Assembly (NCBI GenBank): GCA_017694885.1
Contig: JADIMH010000068.1
Location: 1 to 35,557 of the forward strand
Length of the DNA: 35,557 nucleotides
Direction: 5' to 3'
Source: Candidatus Cryptobacteroides faecipullorum
GTDB lineage: Bacteria > Bacteroidota > Bacteroidia > Bacteroidales > UBA932
Shown: in pieces, positions 14,366 to 24,021 of the stretch
Layout of the letters: every line of letters starts with the position of its first letter
Position numbering within the stretch: the first letter of the stretch is position 1
The notes under the pieces: generated by a model
The model's database searches: none
Seen by the model: the letters and a program-made list of their open reading frames with translations, nothing else
What the model was told of the DNA's origin: nothing
Program-made: the position numbers and the translations under genes

Positions 14366-14764
14366 TTAATCTTTTTGAACGGTATCATCAGTTTTCTTCC
14401 GCTCGACATCATAGCCCAGCAAACGTATTGTCTCCGCAAGCCGGTCCGCATCGGTCTTGGCCGGGTCATAAGTAATCTCTACTTTCTTGTCCTCCAAAGA
14501 AATTTCCAGGCCCTTCACCCCTTTCCCGAACGAAATGTTCTCGGTGATTTTCTTCACGCAGTTCTCACAATGCATACTTACCGAGAACGTCACTGTCTTC
14601 AATTCTTTTTTCGGCTTTGCAGCGGTTGCAGTCTCCACAGCACACCTTCTTCCTGCCAGACGGGCACAGTCCGGACCGGATCCTGCAAACAGCGTCTGCA
14701 GGCTTCCTGCCAGAATGGCAAGAACCATAACGGCTGATTTTCCTATTGTTCCCATAATTTCCAT
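14366..14764 (-). CDS. Exported heavy-metal-associated (HMA) domain protein
   Basis: A small protein of 132 residues (129 from an alternative ATG at 14755). A hydrophobic N-terminal segment (VMVLAILAGSLQTLFAG) looks like a signal peptide. A short linker with two Cys (C33, C41) is followed by a ferredoxin-like HMA domain from about residue 56 with the metal site MHCENC (C66, C69). The motif resembles copper or zinc chaperone sites; export suggests periplasmic capture or delivery. It lies 55 bp after a TonB receptor gene, a pairing suggesting metal or metallophore uptake. The metal is not determined. It is 11 bp ahead of nfnA, so all four genes may be co-transcribed. Confidence 0.85.
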   Translation of the reverse strand: MEIMGTIGKSAVMVLAILAGSLQTLFAGSGPDCARLAGRRCAVETATAAKPKKELKTVTFSVSMHCENCVKKITENISFGKGVKGLEISLEDKKVEITYDPAKTDADRLAETIRLLGYDVERKKTDDTVQKD

Positions 14765-14786
14765 TATTTATTCATTGAAATCGAAA

Positions 14787-14821
14787 GATTCTCCGTTCCT
14801 CCCGGAATGACAGCGTCATTC
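14787..14821. repeat. Hairpin with dispersed-repeat fragment between TonB receptor and HMA genes
   Basis: GAATGAC-AGC-GTCATTC (14805-14821) is a perfect 7-bp hairpin that includes part of the TonB receptor stop codon. The preceding AGATTCTCCGTTCCTCCCGG makes the stretch resemble the AGATTC..CGGAATGACA intergenic repeats frequent in Bacteroidota genomes. GGAATGACA recurs at about 9866-9874. Confidence 0.4.
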
Positions 14822-16952
14822 AATGTTTTTTCCAGAGGGTGAAACGGACTCCGGCATAAAACCTTATTCCCATGAGCGGACCCCATACTGCACTGGCGTC
14901 AAATGAAGGCTGGCGCGGGTTCACGACCCCGTCCTGTCCTCTGACAGCGCCTATTATCACATCCTTCTGCCTGAAACCGGTAAGGTTCTCTCCGCCTATA
15001 TAAATATCTACGCCTTTAAGCCTCCTCGTTATCTGGGCATAAAGCATCGGATATACGGGAGTATGCCCGTCTTCGTACAGGAGCTTCCCGTCAGAACCCT
15101 TCAACCCTTCCATAAAGCCATATACCCTGGAAGGACCGTTGAGAGAAGCTGTAAAGTCAAAAATCCATTTGCTGAGATTAGTGGCATACTGCAGGTTCAG
15201 CACCCCCTTATACCGGCTTGTCATCGGCTTTTCTACCAGACCTCTGTCTTTCAGCTCGATCCTGGCATCCGTATATCTGAAAGTAGCCGTGAGGGTAAAC
15301 CTCCTGACAGGCTCGACGCTGAAATCCACCTGATAGTTGTCTGTAAATGACCTCCGTCCGTCCAGAGCATAGAAATCTATCACATTGGCCTCGTGCTCAT
15401 AGTCCACGACCATCTGCCGGTTGAATCCGGTATGGAAATAATCGAAGCTGATATAGGTATTGTCGGACGCGCCGAAAGGCAGATAATATGTTACGTTGCC
15501 TCCGTAAGTCCAGGAATCTTCAAGGATGTGGTCATTGAACATCCCTTTGAAGGCCTTTCCGGTCGACAGGACCCCTATGTTGTCCGCAAGAGGCATCGAA
15601 TACCTCAGTCCCCTTCCCCCGTTCAGCCTTACAACGATCTGTTCGACAGGAGAATATTTGAGTGTCGCACGTGGGGAACACTTGAACCCGTCGCGGCTGT
15701 ACCATTCGCCCCTTACGCCGGCTATCGCGGTGAACTTGTCCCCGGCATGGTATGTATATTCTCCGAAGACCCCGGCATTGAAAAGAGAGGTCAGTCCTTT
15801 TTTGCTGACGGAAGCAAAAGCGGGGTCAGGATAAAGGACCGTGCGGGCAAAATCCTCATCCAGCATGTCATAAGCGGAACCAAGCCCTGCCGTGAACTTG
15901 TGCGCCCCGTTTATCTCATGCTGGTACATCACGTTGATGAATCCCGAATGCTGCCGGCCCAGATATTTCGAAGAACCGAACCATGAATCCATATCATACA
16001 GCGTATAGTCTGCAACGACGGCGATATTCCGGGAATTGTCCTCCGCAAGAGGGATGCCGACTTTCAGATATCCGTTGAACGAACGGTTCATAATATCCGA
16101 TCCCCATGGCAGAGAGTTGGACAGGCTGTACTTTTCATGGTCGTAGCCTTCCTGCCCCCCTCTGCGCGAGTCCTGCAGAGCCTTGAAACCGAAACGCACC
16201 TGCACACCGCTGTCCGCCATATACAGCCACCTGTTGGCAAGGCTGAACTGCAGCATCTTCGGATCGTCCATATATCCGTCATGATTATGGTCGAAACTTT
16301 TGAAGTTACCGGATACATGCCCAAGTATGACCGTACTCCATCTGTCCCCAATCTGAAGCGATGATGCTGCATTGAAATCCACTTTCGAGTCACTCATTAC
16401 GGAAGCATTGAGGAACAGCGGCTTTTCATCAGTCGGTTTCCGGTGTTCCAGATTTATCTGGCCGGTCATCGATTCCACACCGTTGATTACGGAAGAAGCC
16501 CCTTTGGCGATCTGTATGCTTTCCAGCCACTGGCCGGGGACATACGAAAGCCCGAAGGGAGAAGCCAGCCCCCTCATCACAGGACGGTTCTCATCGAGCA
16601 TCTGCGTATATACCCCTGAAAGCCCCAGCAGGCGGATCTGACGGGCGCCGGTGACAGCATCGGAATATCCGACAGTCACACTCGCCGAGTTCTCGAAACT
16701 TTCGGCAAGATTGCAGCAAGCCATCTTGCGGAGTCCGGCAGACGAAATGACCTCCGTCCTTATCGGAGACCCTTTTTTCAGATAATTGCCGTTCTGTCTC
16801 GAGACTGACACCGAGGCTTCAAGACTGTCCGTCCTTTCACCATACAGACCTGCAGTGTCCGCTGCGGCCGTTTGGCCGGATGCATGCACGGTTATGCCTG
16901 CAAGGCAGGCAATTATGGAAATAAAATACCGTATATATTTTATAATCTTCAT
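14820..16952 (-). CDS. TonB-dependent outer-membrane receptor
   Basis: A 710-residue beta-barrel receptor. The start at ATG 16952 (MKIIKYIRYFISI) is preferred over 16976 because the latter lies inside the likely -7 element. A signal peptide ends near ASGQ. The plug domain covers about residues 45-160 (IRTEVISSAGLRK, RQIRLLGLSGVYTQMLDENRPV, IQIAKGASSVINGVESMTGQINLEHRKP), followed by a 22-strand-type barrel ending YAGVRFTLWKKH. There is no N-terminal carboxypeptidase-like domain and no SusD partner, so it is not a SusC-type glycan transporter. The HMA protein next to it points to metal, metallophore or cobalamin-type uptake. It is divergent from sppA. Confidence 0.92.
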   Translation of the reverse strand: MKIIKYIRYFISIIACLAGITVHASGQTAAADTAGLYGERTDSLEASVSVSRQNGNYLKKGSPIRTEVISSAGLRKMACCNLAESFENSASVTVGYSDAVTGARQIRLLGLSGVYTQMLDENRPVMRGLASPFGLSYVPGQWLESIQIAKGASSVINGVESMTGQINLEHRKPTDEKPLFLNASVMSDSKVDFNAASSLQIGDRWSTVILGHVSGNFKSFDHNHDGYMDDPKMLQFSLANRWLYMADSGVQVRFGFKALQDSRRGGQEGYDHEKYSLSNSLPWGSDIMNRSFNGYLKVGIPLAEDNSRNIAVVADYTLYDMDSWFGSSKYLGRQHSGFINVMYQHEINGAHKFTAGLGSAYDMLDEDFARTVLYPDPAFASVSKKGLTSLFNAGVFGEYTYHAGDKFTAIAGVRGEWYSRDGFKCSPRATLKYSPVEQIVVRLNGGRGLRYSMPLADNIGVLSTGKAFKGMFNDHILEDSWTYGGNVTYYLPFGASDNTYISFDYFHTGFNRQMVVDYEHEANVIDFYALDGRRSFTDNYQVDFSVEPVRRFTLTATFRYTDARIELKDRGLVEKPMTSRYKGVLNLQYATNLSKWIFDFTASLNGPSRVYGFMEGLKGSDGKLLYEDGHTPVYPMLYAQITRRLKGVDIYIGGENLTGFRQKDVIIGAVRGQDGVVNPRQPSFDASAVWGPLMGIRFYAGVRFTLWKKH

Positions 16953-16973
16953 ATTATCTCTTCTGAAAGAGTG

Positions 16974-16981
16974 CAAAAGTA
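16974..16981 (-). promoter_or_regulatory. -7 element of the TonB receptor operon
   Basis: Minus-strand TACTTTTG fits TAnnTTTG and ends 21 bp before the chosen start. No clear TTTG is seen at the -33 distance. The element is divergent from the sppA promoter about 30 bp away. Confidence 0.45.
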
Positions 16982-16987
16982 ATAAAA

Positions 16988-17019
16988 TTTACGGAGATAC
17001 GATTTTTTTCGTAACTTTG
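16988..17019 (+). promoter_or_regulatory. Promoter of sppA
   Basis: TTTA (16988-16991), 20 bp, TAACTTTG (17012-17019). The -7 box is exact and the -33 has one mismatch. The start codon is about 57 bp downstream. Confidence 0.65.
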
Positions 17020-17076
17020 AATGATTATCGGCTTTGTCAGAAGGATAATCACAATCAATATTTAAAACGGATTTAT

Positions 17077-18855
17077 ATGAAAGAATTTCTTAAAATGACA
17101 CTGGCCGCGATGTTGGGTTTTCTCCTCACAGGCCTTGTGTTCTTCTTCTTTTCCCTGGGATTCATCGGCTCGCTTGCAGCTTTGGGAAGCAGCCAGCCCG
17201 TCATGCCGCGAACGGCTGTCCTTTCCCTTGATTTTTCGAAAATGGCCGTCAGTGAACAGACTACAGAGGCTGACCCTATCAGCCAGATCCAAGGCAACAA
17301 TATGACAATCATCGGAATATGGGATGCCATACAAGCCATTGATGCGGCCGCGGCCGATCCTGCCATAAAATATATGTATATGCGCCCTGACATGGCGGCA
17401 GGAGGAATTGCGGAACTCGAAGAACTCAGAACAGCCATCGACAATTTCCGCAGAAGCGGCAAGGCGGTGATATCATACATGGAAACCCCTACGACTCCGG
17501 GATACTATCTGGCCTCCGCATCGGATAAGATATACATGAGCTCGCACGAAGGGACGATGAACATGATTTCCGGACTTTCTTCCCAGATGTTCTTCCTGAA
17601 GGATATCCTTGACAAGCTCGGGGTAAACGTACAGCTCATTCGTCATGGAAAATACAAGTCCGCCGGAGAGACTTTCATCAAGAACAGGCCGAGTCCTGAG
17701 AACATGCTCCAGAACCAGGAACTCCTGAATGCCATCTGGGACAACTGGACTTCAACCATAGCCCAGGCACGCGAAATCAGCCAGGAGGATTTCAATTCGA
17801 TGATCGATAACCTGAAACTCAATTTCTCCGAAGATTTCCTCGACAACGGTCTCGTCGACGAACTGCTTACCAGGGAGCAGCTGAAAGAGAAACTCAGCGA
17901 CTTTTTCGATGCGGGAACAACGGAAAATGTCCCGATGGTATCGCTGACCGACTACGCAAAACTCAAAGTCCTTCCTAACTTCAAGGCAGACAACAAGATT
18001 GCCGTCATATACGCAAACGGAAACATAGTGGACGGCAATGAGCCTGAACAGGTAGCAGGAGACCGTTTTGCTTCGATCATAGCCGATGTACGCAAGGATT
18101 CAACTGTCAAGGCTGTGGTTTTCAGGGTAAGTTCCCCTGGAGGAAGCGTTTTCGCATCCGAAAAGATAAAGGCTGAAATCGACCTTCTCCGCCAGGACAA
18201 GCCAGTCATAGCTTCCTATGGAGCATATGCTGCGTCAGGAGGATACTGGATTTCAAACAGCTGCGATTACATCTTCACCAATGCAGGAACCCTTACGGGA
18301 TCCATCGGAGTGTTCAGTATGATTCCAGATTTCAGCAAAACGCTCAAGGACATAGCGCATGTCAATATAACTACGGTCTCCACCAACAGGCACGGGGACA
18401 TGTACTCAAGTTTCCGTCCTCTGGACAATGATGAGATAAACTACATGCAGGCTTCAGTCGAGAGGATTTATGACAAGTTCACAAGCATAGTCGCTGAAGG
18501 AAGGGATCTCGACAAATCATTCGTCGATTCGATAGCCCAGGGAAGAGTATGGGCCGGCAGCGATGCCCTTGAACTCGGCCTTGTAGACCGGATAGGAACG
18601 ATAAAGGATGCCATACTGTATGCTGCGGCTTCTGCCAAAGGGGACTACGGGCAGGATCTGGCCAACTGGCAGATAGTGGAATATCCAAAGCCTCTCACTA
18701 CCATGGAAAAGATCATGCAGGCATTCGGGGGAAGCGAGGCAAAAATATTCGCCGGAACTCCTTTTGAAGGCATTGAAAAGGCATTCACGGACTGGGACGC
18801 TACCAAATCCGGACAAGTCTATGCCAGAATACCTTATGAAATCGAAATAAAATAG
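17077..18855 (+). CDS. sppA: Signal peptide peptidase SppA, 67K type
   Basis: Membrane-bound serine protease of 592 residues that degrades cleaved signal peptides. A single N-terminal span (MLGFLLTGLVFFFFSLGFIG, residues 12-31) anchors it, with the rest outside the cytoplasm. Two S49 domains are present, as in the long E. coli-type enzyme: the first (about 90-330) supplies the catalytic Lys194 in HGKYKSAGE, the second (about 330-560) the nucleophile Ser387 in AYAASGGYWIS. ATG 17077 (MKEFLKMTL) is chosen because it follows the promoter; the upstream frame has no signal-like start. It stands alone, divergent from the TonB receptor. Confidence 0.95.
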   Translation: MKEFLKMTLAAMLGFLLTGLVFFFFSLGFIGSLAALGSSQPVMPRTAVLSLDFSKMAVSEQTTEADPISQIQGNNMTIIGIWDAIQAIDAAAADPAIKYMYMRPDMAAGGIAELEELRTAIDNFRRSGKAVISYMETPTTPGYYLASASDKIYMSSHEGTMNMISGLSSQMFFLKDILDKLGVNVQLIRHGKYKSAGETFIKNRPSPENMLQNQELLNAIWDNWTSTIAQAREISQEDFNSMIDNLKLNFSEDFLDNGLVDELLTREQLKEKLSDFFDAGTTENVPMVSLTDYAKLKVLPNFKADNKIAVIYANGNIVDGNEPEQVAGDRFASIIADVRKDSTVKAVVFRVSSPGGSVFASEKIKAEIDLLRQDKPVIASYGAYAASGGYWISNSCDYIFTNAGTLTGSIGVFSMIPDFSKTLKDIAHVNITTVSTNRHGDMYSSFRPLDNDEINYMQASVERIYDKFTSIVAEGRDLDKSFVDSIAQGRVWAGSDALELGLVDRIGTIKDAILYAAASAKGDYGQDLANWQIVEYPKPLTTMEKIMQAFGGSEAKIFAGTPFEGIEKAFTDWDATKSGQVYARIPYEIEIK

Positions 18856-18864
18856 CTTCGGCTA

Positions 18865-18965
18865 AACGACTTCAGGCCGGTCCCGATGAAGAACCGTTGC
18901 ACCCCGCACAGGGGAGGACCCGCGTAAGCGGGAGGGGTTCTGAATGGGACCGGTCTGAAGTTTGT
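18865..18965. repeat. Large imperfect palindrome, dispersed repeat copy B
   Basis: Nested arms pair across about 95 bp: ACTTCAG (18869-18875) with CTGAAGT (18955-18961), CCGGTCCC (18877-18884) with GGGACCGG (18946-18953), and AGAACC with GGTTC further in. The core carries CCCGC-GTAA-GCGGG (18919-18932). It lies between the convergent sppA and cutC ends and may terminate both. The core resembles those at 8.8 kb and 35.4 kb. Confidence 0.65.
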
Positions 18966-18975
18966 CTGCCCGGAT

Positions 18976-19719
18976 CTATAATAATGCGGATATCGTACTC
19001 CGGACTATGGATGCGGATGTTACAAGCACCGAATAATCGTCGCTGCCGTTTCCCATTGTAGCTAAAGGATTACGGTACGCCATCCGGCTTTCTACCGCCT
19101 TTCTGGCGGAAAAATGAAATTCCCTGGCACCGGAAACAGTCGCTATATGTCTGATATTGGACGCATTGACACCACAGCCCGGCATGATAATTATACGCTG
19201 GGCGGCCCTCTCTGACAGCATGGACAGCAAACCGGTCCCTTTCTCTGCAGTTGCACGTTGGCCGGAAGTAAGGATACGGGCGCAGCCCAGACCGATAATT
19301 TTCTCAAGAGCGTCGAAAGGATCCTTTGCATGGTCAAATGCCCTGTGGAAAGTCACGGGTAGGTTCCCTGCCGCCTTCATCAGTCTGGACATGACATCCG
19401 TGTCTATGTCTCCATCCGGACAGAGCGCCCCGAATACGAGCCCGTCAGCACCAAGATCCTTTGCTACCTGTATATCGTAAAGCATTTCTCTGACCTCCTG
19501 GTCCGTATAGAGGAAATCCCCTCCGCGAGGCCGGATTATTACATTCAGACCTATATCTACCGATTCCCTTGCAGAGCGGATCATTCCGGCAGAAGGCGTT
19601 ATCCCTCCTTCCGGAATTCCGGCACAAAGCTCCACCCTGTCAGCGCCGCCATCCCTGGCAGCAATGCAGCTCAGGACGGAATTAGCACATATTTCTATTT
19701 TAAAATCAGATCTTTCCAT
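18976..19719 (-). CDS. cutC: CutC family protein
   Basis: A 247-residue TIM-barrel protein of the CutC family, named for copper homeostasis in E. coli, though later work has questioned a direct copper role. Family segments are visible: the opening FKIEICANSVLSCIAARDGGADRVELCAGIPEGG split over the first strands, VIIRPRGGDFLYT, GLVFGALCPDGDID, TFHRAFDH and RILTSGQ followed by an IMPGCGVN strand. It is cytoplasmic. It starts 2 bp after tilS and closes the proS-DUF3078-tilS-cutC run. Confidence 0.93.
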   Translation of the reverse strand: MERSDFKIEICANSVLSCIAARDGGADRVELCAGIPEGGITPSAGMIRSARESVDIGLNVIIRPRGGDFLYTDQEVREMLYDIQVAKDLGADGLVFGALCPDGDIDTDVMSRLMKAAGNLPVTFHRAFDHAKDPFDALEKIIGLGCARILTSGQRATAEKGTGLLSMLSERAAQRIIIMPGCGVNASNIRHIATVSGAREFHFSARKAVESRMAYRNPLATMGNGSDDYSVLVTSASIVRSTISALL

Positions 19720-19721
19720 GA

Positions 19722-21233
19722 TTACTGTCTTATCCGAACTATTATAACCGTTTCGGTAGTTTCTGATACTTTAGTCATATCATCCGCCCGGACACCCAGA
19801 ACGGCAGAAACACGTTTTCCCTGACCGCTTCCCGACTCAGACAGACAGTCACCTCCAACGATTATGACTGACTGTGATTTGTCTTTCAGACTGTATTTCA
19901 GGTCAGTAAACAGATCGCTGACCTTTTTTCTGCCTTTCATTCCCAACGGAATCATCCAGTCACCTTTCTCCCATCTCCGGCACAGGAAAGGAAACGGCAG
20001 TTTCCCGCTGTCGAAATACAATGTTCCGGAAGGCGCTTTCAGAGTCGCTAACGAATCACGCTCTGACACTTCTACGGAAAACCGGACTCCGTTAAAACAA
20101 TAGGACCCGGGTCCATGTACGGTCATCGTTTCCCCGCCGGAGCGGAACGGATATGCAAAGGCCGGAGGAAGAGTCCCTTTGCGCCGCAGGCCGGAAAGAG
20201 CGTCAGCCCCCTCTGTTCCTTCAGAATCCGTCCTGTCCTCAATAAGCAGCTTGCCGCCGGCAGTTACCGCCGAATACTTCTGCGCATTGAATATCTTTCC
20301 TGAAACGGTCCGTCCGCTTTTCAGCAGATCCACGATGGAATAAATCACCGGAGAAGAAAATCCGTAGCCGTCAAGCGCTCTATACAGAAGATATTCCCAG
20401 TTCGGATCGTCTTTCAGAATCCCGATGTCGATTACCCGTCTGCCTTTCAGAAACCTTTCATGGCTTTCATAATAGCTGTCGGCTATCCTGCCTATCTGGG
20501 AAAAATAGGACATCTCCCTGTTTATCGTCCGGACAAAAGACGGATTGATCTGCTCCAGAACAGGGAAAACCAGATTGCGGATCTTATTCCGTTTGTACTC
20601 GGTTTCAAAATTGGTCCTGTCATCGCGGTATTTCACTTTATGGGCGAAAACATATCCTTCAATCTGCTTTCTGGTAAACCCGAGAAGCGGCCGCAAAAGA
20701 GGAATCCGGCCGGATTCCGGCACCGATGCAGGTTCAGGAACCACCGACAGGATTTTCATGCCCGAAAGCCCCTTGATTCCTGTCCCGCGCAGAAGGTTCA
20801 GGAACAATGTCTCGACATTGTCATTGGCGTTATGCGCCACAGCCACTGCATCATAGCCGTTTTCTTCGCACAGCGATGAAAACCATCCGTACCTGAGCTC
20901 CCTGGCAGCCATCTCGGTGCTAAGTCCATGCAGTGCGGCATATCCCAAGGTATCGAACCTTTTTCTGTAAATCTTTACATCATTGCTTTCCGCCCACTCC
21001 GCAACGAGCTTTTCATCGGAATCGCTCTCTTCCCCGCGAAGGGAGAAGTTGCAATGGGCCACAGCGAAATCCGCTCCAGCTCCGGAAGCTTTGAAAAGTT
21101 CGGCCATACACATAGAATCGATGCCGCCGCTGACCGCGAGCAGGACCGAAGGAGTGTGCGAAGACAGGCCGGGCCGCCTGGAAACCAATTCTCCAAGCAG
21201 CCCGGCCAGTATGGAATCAAATGCACGCTGCAT
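19722..21233 (-). CDS. tilS: tRNA(Ile)-lysidine synthase
   Basis: Converts C34 of the tRNA-Ile with CAU anticodon to lysidine, so that it reads AUA and is charged with Ile. The 503-residue protein has the N-terminal PP-loop ATPase motif SGGIDS (35-40), the HNANDNVETLFLNLLRGTG segment (family HxxxDxxET), RPLLGFTRKQIEGY and the YRNKIRN-like Asn/Arg stretch at TEYKRNKIRNLVFP, followed by the C-terminal substrate-binding domain (WEKGDWMIPLGMKGRKKVSDLFTD). It starts 9 bp after the DUF3078 gene. Confidence 0.95.
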   Translation of the reverse strand: MQRAFDSILAGLLGELVSRRPGLSSHTPSVLLAVSGGIDSMCMAELFKASGAGADFAVAHCNFSLRGEESDSDEKLVAEWAESNDVKIYRKRFDTLGYAALHGLSTEMAARELRYGWFSSLCEENGYDAVAVAHNANDNVETLFLNLLRGTGIKGLSGMKILSVVPEPASVPESGRIPLLRPLLGFTRKQIEGYVFAHKVKYRDDRTNFETEYKRNKIRNLVFPVLEQINPSFVRTINREMSYFSQIGRIADSYYESHERFLKGRRVIDIGILKDDPNWEYLLYRALDGYGFSSPVIYSIVDLLKSGRTVSGKIFNAQKYSAVTAGGKLLIEDRTDSEGTEGADALSGLRRKGTLPPAFAYPFRSGGETMTVHGPGSYCFNGVRFSVEVSERDSLATLKAPSGTLYFDSGKLPFPFLCRRWEKGDWMIPLGMKGRKKVSDLFTDLKYSLKDKSQSVIIVGGDCLSESGSGQGKRVSAVLGVRADDMTKVSETTETVIIVRIRQ

Positions 21234-21242
21234 ATTCCTTAT

Positions 21243-22352
21243 TTATGACTTTGTCGCAAACGTATAGACAAATCCGAATGAAAGGGATTCCTTGAACTGT
21301 ATCCTCTGTTTTCCGGAAAGACCGGCGGCCTTCTCTTCCGGAGTAACTATAATTACATTATCATCATAGATCATGTTGGTAATGATCGTAAATGAAAAGA
21401 ATTTCGCGAGTTTCCAGTCTATCCTCGTATCCCAGTTCACACGTAAATTCTGCGGATTGTCGAGGTAATCGGAAAAGAGCACTACCTGGGATGAAAAAGT
21501 AAAGTTGTCGTTCACATTTACCTTGAAATCCACCTTGAGCTGGGCACCGAACTCGAACTTCGCAGCCTTGTAGACATTTCCGTCGATAGTACCGTCCCCC
21601 AGCGTAGGAAGCGTCGCCACATCTTCATATTTCTTTTTCAGCGGCTGGCTGTAAGATGACCTCAACTGAGGATTATCCACTATCACGAAACCGCCTGTCA
21701 AAGGTGCAAAGTTGACCGTCAGCCAGTTGAGAGGCTTATAATCGATACCGAGCGCAAGGTTCGTATAAGCAGGAGAAAGCAGTCCGGACTTGTGGACCCT
21801 CGCAGCCCGCCAGTCTGCTGCACCGTATTCCTCGCCTTCGCCCAATGTCGAGCCGTCAGCCTTTGTCGCAGGTGTAGGATAATCATACGTATTTGAAAAC
21901 TGCGACCTGAAATTGAAATTGGCCGAATAGTACAGTTTCTCCGTAGCCTGATATCCCCAGGTGCTTTCCAGATAGATCCTGTCATCGCTTTTCTGAAGTA
22001 TCGGCTTGTCTGCAGAGTACAGGAAGCCGTAATCGAGCTGAAGACGGTTCTTCCAGAACATCTTGTCCTTGCTGTAATTGGCATTCGCGTCGATGAATGT
22101 CTTCAAGGATACCGTATTATATCCGCCTGCAGCCCAGTTCGTCAGCGAAGTCTGTCCGAAATCGAGTTTTGTCTGCAGGGAATTGGACCAGTATCTGACT
22201 TTCTTTTCGACTTCCGGTTTCGGTGTCGACTGCAAGGCGACAGCGGCATCGGCCGCCGCCTTCTGTGAATCCGTCAGCTTCCCGTCCTGTGCTGAAACCG
22301 TTACCGACAAAAGAGCCGAAGCTAAAATCAGGTTTAAATAAAGCGGTTTCAT
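21243..22352 (-). CDS. DUF3078 family outer-membrane protein
   Basis: A 369-residue exported protein: signal peptide ending near SVSAQ, then a beta-rich body. The family hallmark LDFGQTSLTNWAAGG lies near residues 67-81, followed by many amphipathic strands (NRLQLDYGFLYS, ESTWGYQATEKLYYSANFNFRSQF) and a terminal SFGFVYTFATK typical of an outer-membrane barrel. The family is widespread in Bacteroidota and has no assigned function. It begins 33 bp after proS and is probably co-transcribed with it and tilS. Confidence 0.88.
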   Translation of the reverse strand: MKPLYLNLILASALLSVTVSAQDGKLTDSQKAAADAAVALQSTPKPEVEKKVRYWSNSLQTKLDFGQTSLTNWAAGGYNTVSLKTFIDANANYSKDKMFWKNRLQLDYGFLYSADKPILQKSDDRIYLESTWGYQATEKLYYSANFNFRSQFSNTYDYPTPATKADGSTLGEGEEYGAADWRAARVHKSGLLSPAYTNLALGIDYKPLNWLTVNFAPLTGGFVIVDNPQLRSSYSQPLKKKYEDVATLPTLGDGTIDGNVYKAAKFEFGAQLKVDFKVNVNDNFTFSSQVVLFSDYLDNPQNLRVNWDTRIDWKLAKFFSFTIITNMIYDDNVIIVTPEEKAAGLSGKQRIQFKESLSFGFVYTFATKS

Positions 22353-22385
22353 AAAGTATTTAGGTTATGGATTAATGAATTAATA

Positions 22386-23864
22386 TTAATATGATCTTGC
22401 GAACAGCACCCTTCTGTGCGACGGCTTGCCGGAATAGATGCACTTGCCCTCTTCCTCGCATACAGCCGTATCGATAGGTATGCACCTTATCGTAGCCTTG
22501 GTCTCTTCCTTTATCTTTTCCTCTGTCTCGGTCGTGCCGTCCCAGTGGCAAAGAAGGAATCCCCCGTCCTCTATCCTTGCCTTGAAATCATCCCACGTAT
22601 CCACTTTGATGATATTCGCGTCCCTGAACTTCAAGGCTTTGGCATAGATATTCTTCTGAATTTCGTCCAGCATGTCCTCGATTCTCTTGCCGAGACCTTC
22701 CTGCGGAACGGAAGACTTCTCCAGAGTATCCCTGCGGGCGATCTCCACCTGCCCGTTCTCCAGATCCCTCGGTCCGATGGCGATTCTTACAGGAACGCCT
22801 TTGAGCTCCCACTCCGCGAACTTGAAGCCCGGACGGAGCGTATCCCTGTCGTCTATCTTGACTGAATGTCCATGCGACTCAAGTTCTTTCTTCAGCTGGT
22901 CCATCTTCTCCAGAATGGCCGTACGCTCCGCATCGCTCTTGTAAATCGGGACCATGACTACCTGGATAGGAGCAAGCGCAGGAGGGAGTACAAGTCCGTT
23001 GTCATCTCCGTGAGCCATTATCAGAGCTCCCATAAGACGGGTGGAAACTCCCCACGAAGTAGCCCAGACGTATTCCTGTGTACCCTCCTTGGTCTGATAA
23101 AGGACATCGAATGCTTTTGCGAAATTCTGTCCGAGGAAATGCGACGTACCGGCCTGAAGTGCCTTTCCGTCCTGCATCATGGCCTCTATGGTCAGGGTGT
23201 CGAGGGCACCGGCAAACCTTTCGTTCGGACTCTTGTGCCCTACAACGACAGGGAGAGCCATCGTATTTCTCGCAAAATCCGCATACACGTTCACCATCTT
23301 CATTGCCTCTGTTTCCGCCTCATCGCGCGTAGCGTGCGCCGTATGGCCTTCCTGCCACAGGAACTCCGCAGTACGGAGGAAGAGCCTCGTACGCATTTCC
23401 CAGCGTACCACATTGGCCCACTGGTTGCACAGAATCGGAAGGTCTCTCCAGGACTTTATCCAGTTTTTATATGTATTCCAGATTATGGTTTCAGAAGTAG
23501 GACGGACTACGAGTTCTTCCTCAAGCTTTGCAGAAGGATCGACTACGACACCGGGACCGTCAGGGTTGGTCATGAGCCTGTGGTGTGTAACCACTGCGCA
23601 TTCTTTAGCGAAGCCTTCGACATGTTCAGCTTCACGGCTAAGGAAAGATTTAGGGATGAAAAGAGGGAAATACGCATTGACATGGCCTGTCTCCTTGAAT
23701 TTACTGTCGAGGATATGCTGCATCTTTTCCCAGATTGCATATCCGTAAGGTTTTATCACCATGCACCCTCTCACGGCCGAACGCTCGGCCAGGTCAGCCT
23801 TCACTACGAGGTCGTCATACCACTGGGAGTAGTTCTCGGACCTCTTTGTCACTTCTTTTGCCAT
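22386..23864 (-). CDS. proS: Proline--tRNA ligase (archaeal/eukaryotic-type)
   Basis: Charges tRNA-Pro with proline. The 492-residue protein belongs to the ProRS type 3 (eukaryote/archaeon-like) group: it lacks the long editing insertion of the bacterial type and has a C-terminal extension ending RVLFARSY, where the terminal Tyr is a family trait. Class II motifs are clear: [21 protein letters not shown] (121-141), [24 protein letters not shown] (154-177) and the later [23 protein letters not shown]. The anticodon-binding domain follows. It is first in a minus-strand run with DUF3078, tilS and cutC. No exact TAnnTTTG promoter is seen upstream; TACCTTCG at 23988-23981 is one mismatch away. Confidence 0.97.
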   Translation of the reverse strand: MAKEVTKRSENYSQWYDDLVVKADLAERSAVRGCMVIKPYGYAIWEKMQHILDSKFKETGHVNAYFPLFIPKSFLSREAEHVEGFAKECAVVTHHRLMTNPDGPGVVVDPSAKLEEELVVRPTSETIIWNTYKNWIKSWRDLPILCNQWANVVRWEMRTRLFLRTAEFLWQEGHTAHATRDEAETEAMKMVNVYADFARNTMALPVVVGHKSPNERFAGALDTLTIEAMMQDGKALQAGTSHFLGQNFAKAFDVLYQTKEGTQEYVWATSWGVSTRLMGALIMAHGDDNGLVLPPALAPIQVVMVPIYKSDAERTAILEKMDQLKKELESHGHSVKIDDRDTLRPGFKFAEWELKGVPVRIAIGPRDLENGQVEIARRDTLEKSSVPQEGLGKRIEDMLDEIQKNIYAKALKFRDANIIKVDTWDDFKARIEDGGFLLCHWDGTTETEEKIKEETKATIRCIPIDTAVCEEEGKCIYSGKPSHRRVLFARSY

Positions 23865-24021
23865 TTTGCTATTTTGTTTTATTCGGATTTATTTTTAACA
23901 TTGCGTATTATTATGCATCAAAAACAATAGAAAACGCATCTTGGCGTCAGTATTGCAGTTGGTGCGGATATTTCGCGCCACGAAGGTACGAAAAATTTAC
24001 AAAACACGAAGGAGATAGGGT

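Noticed and set aside
22866..23930. A 354-codon plus-strand ORF opposite proS.
   Set aside because: Shadow of a well-conserved gene; no start signal or family likeness.
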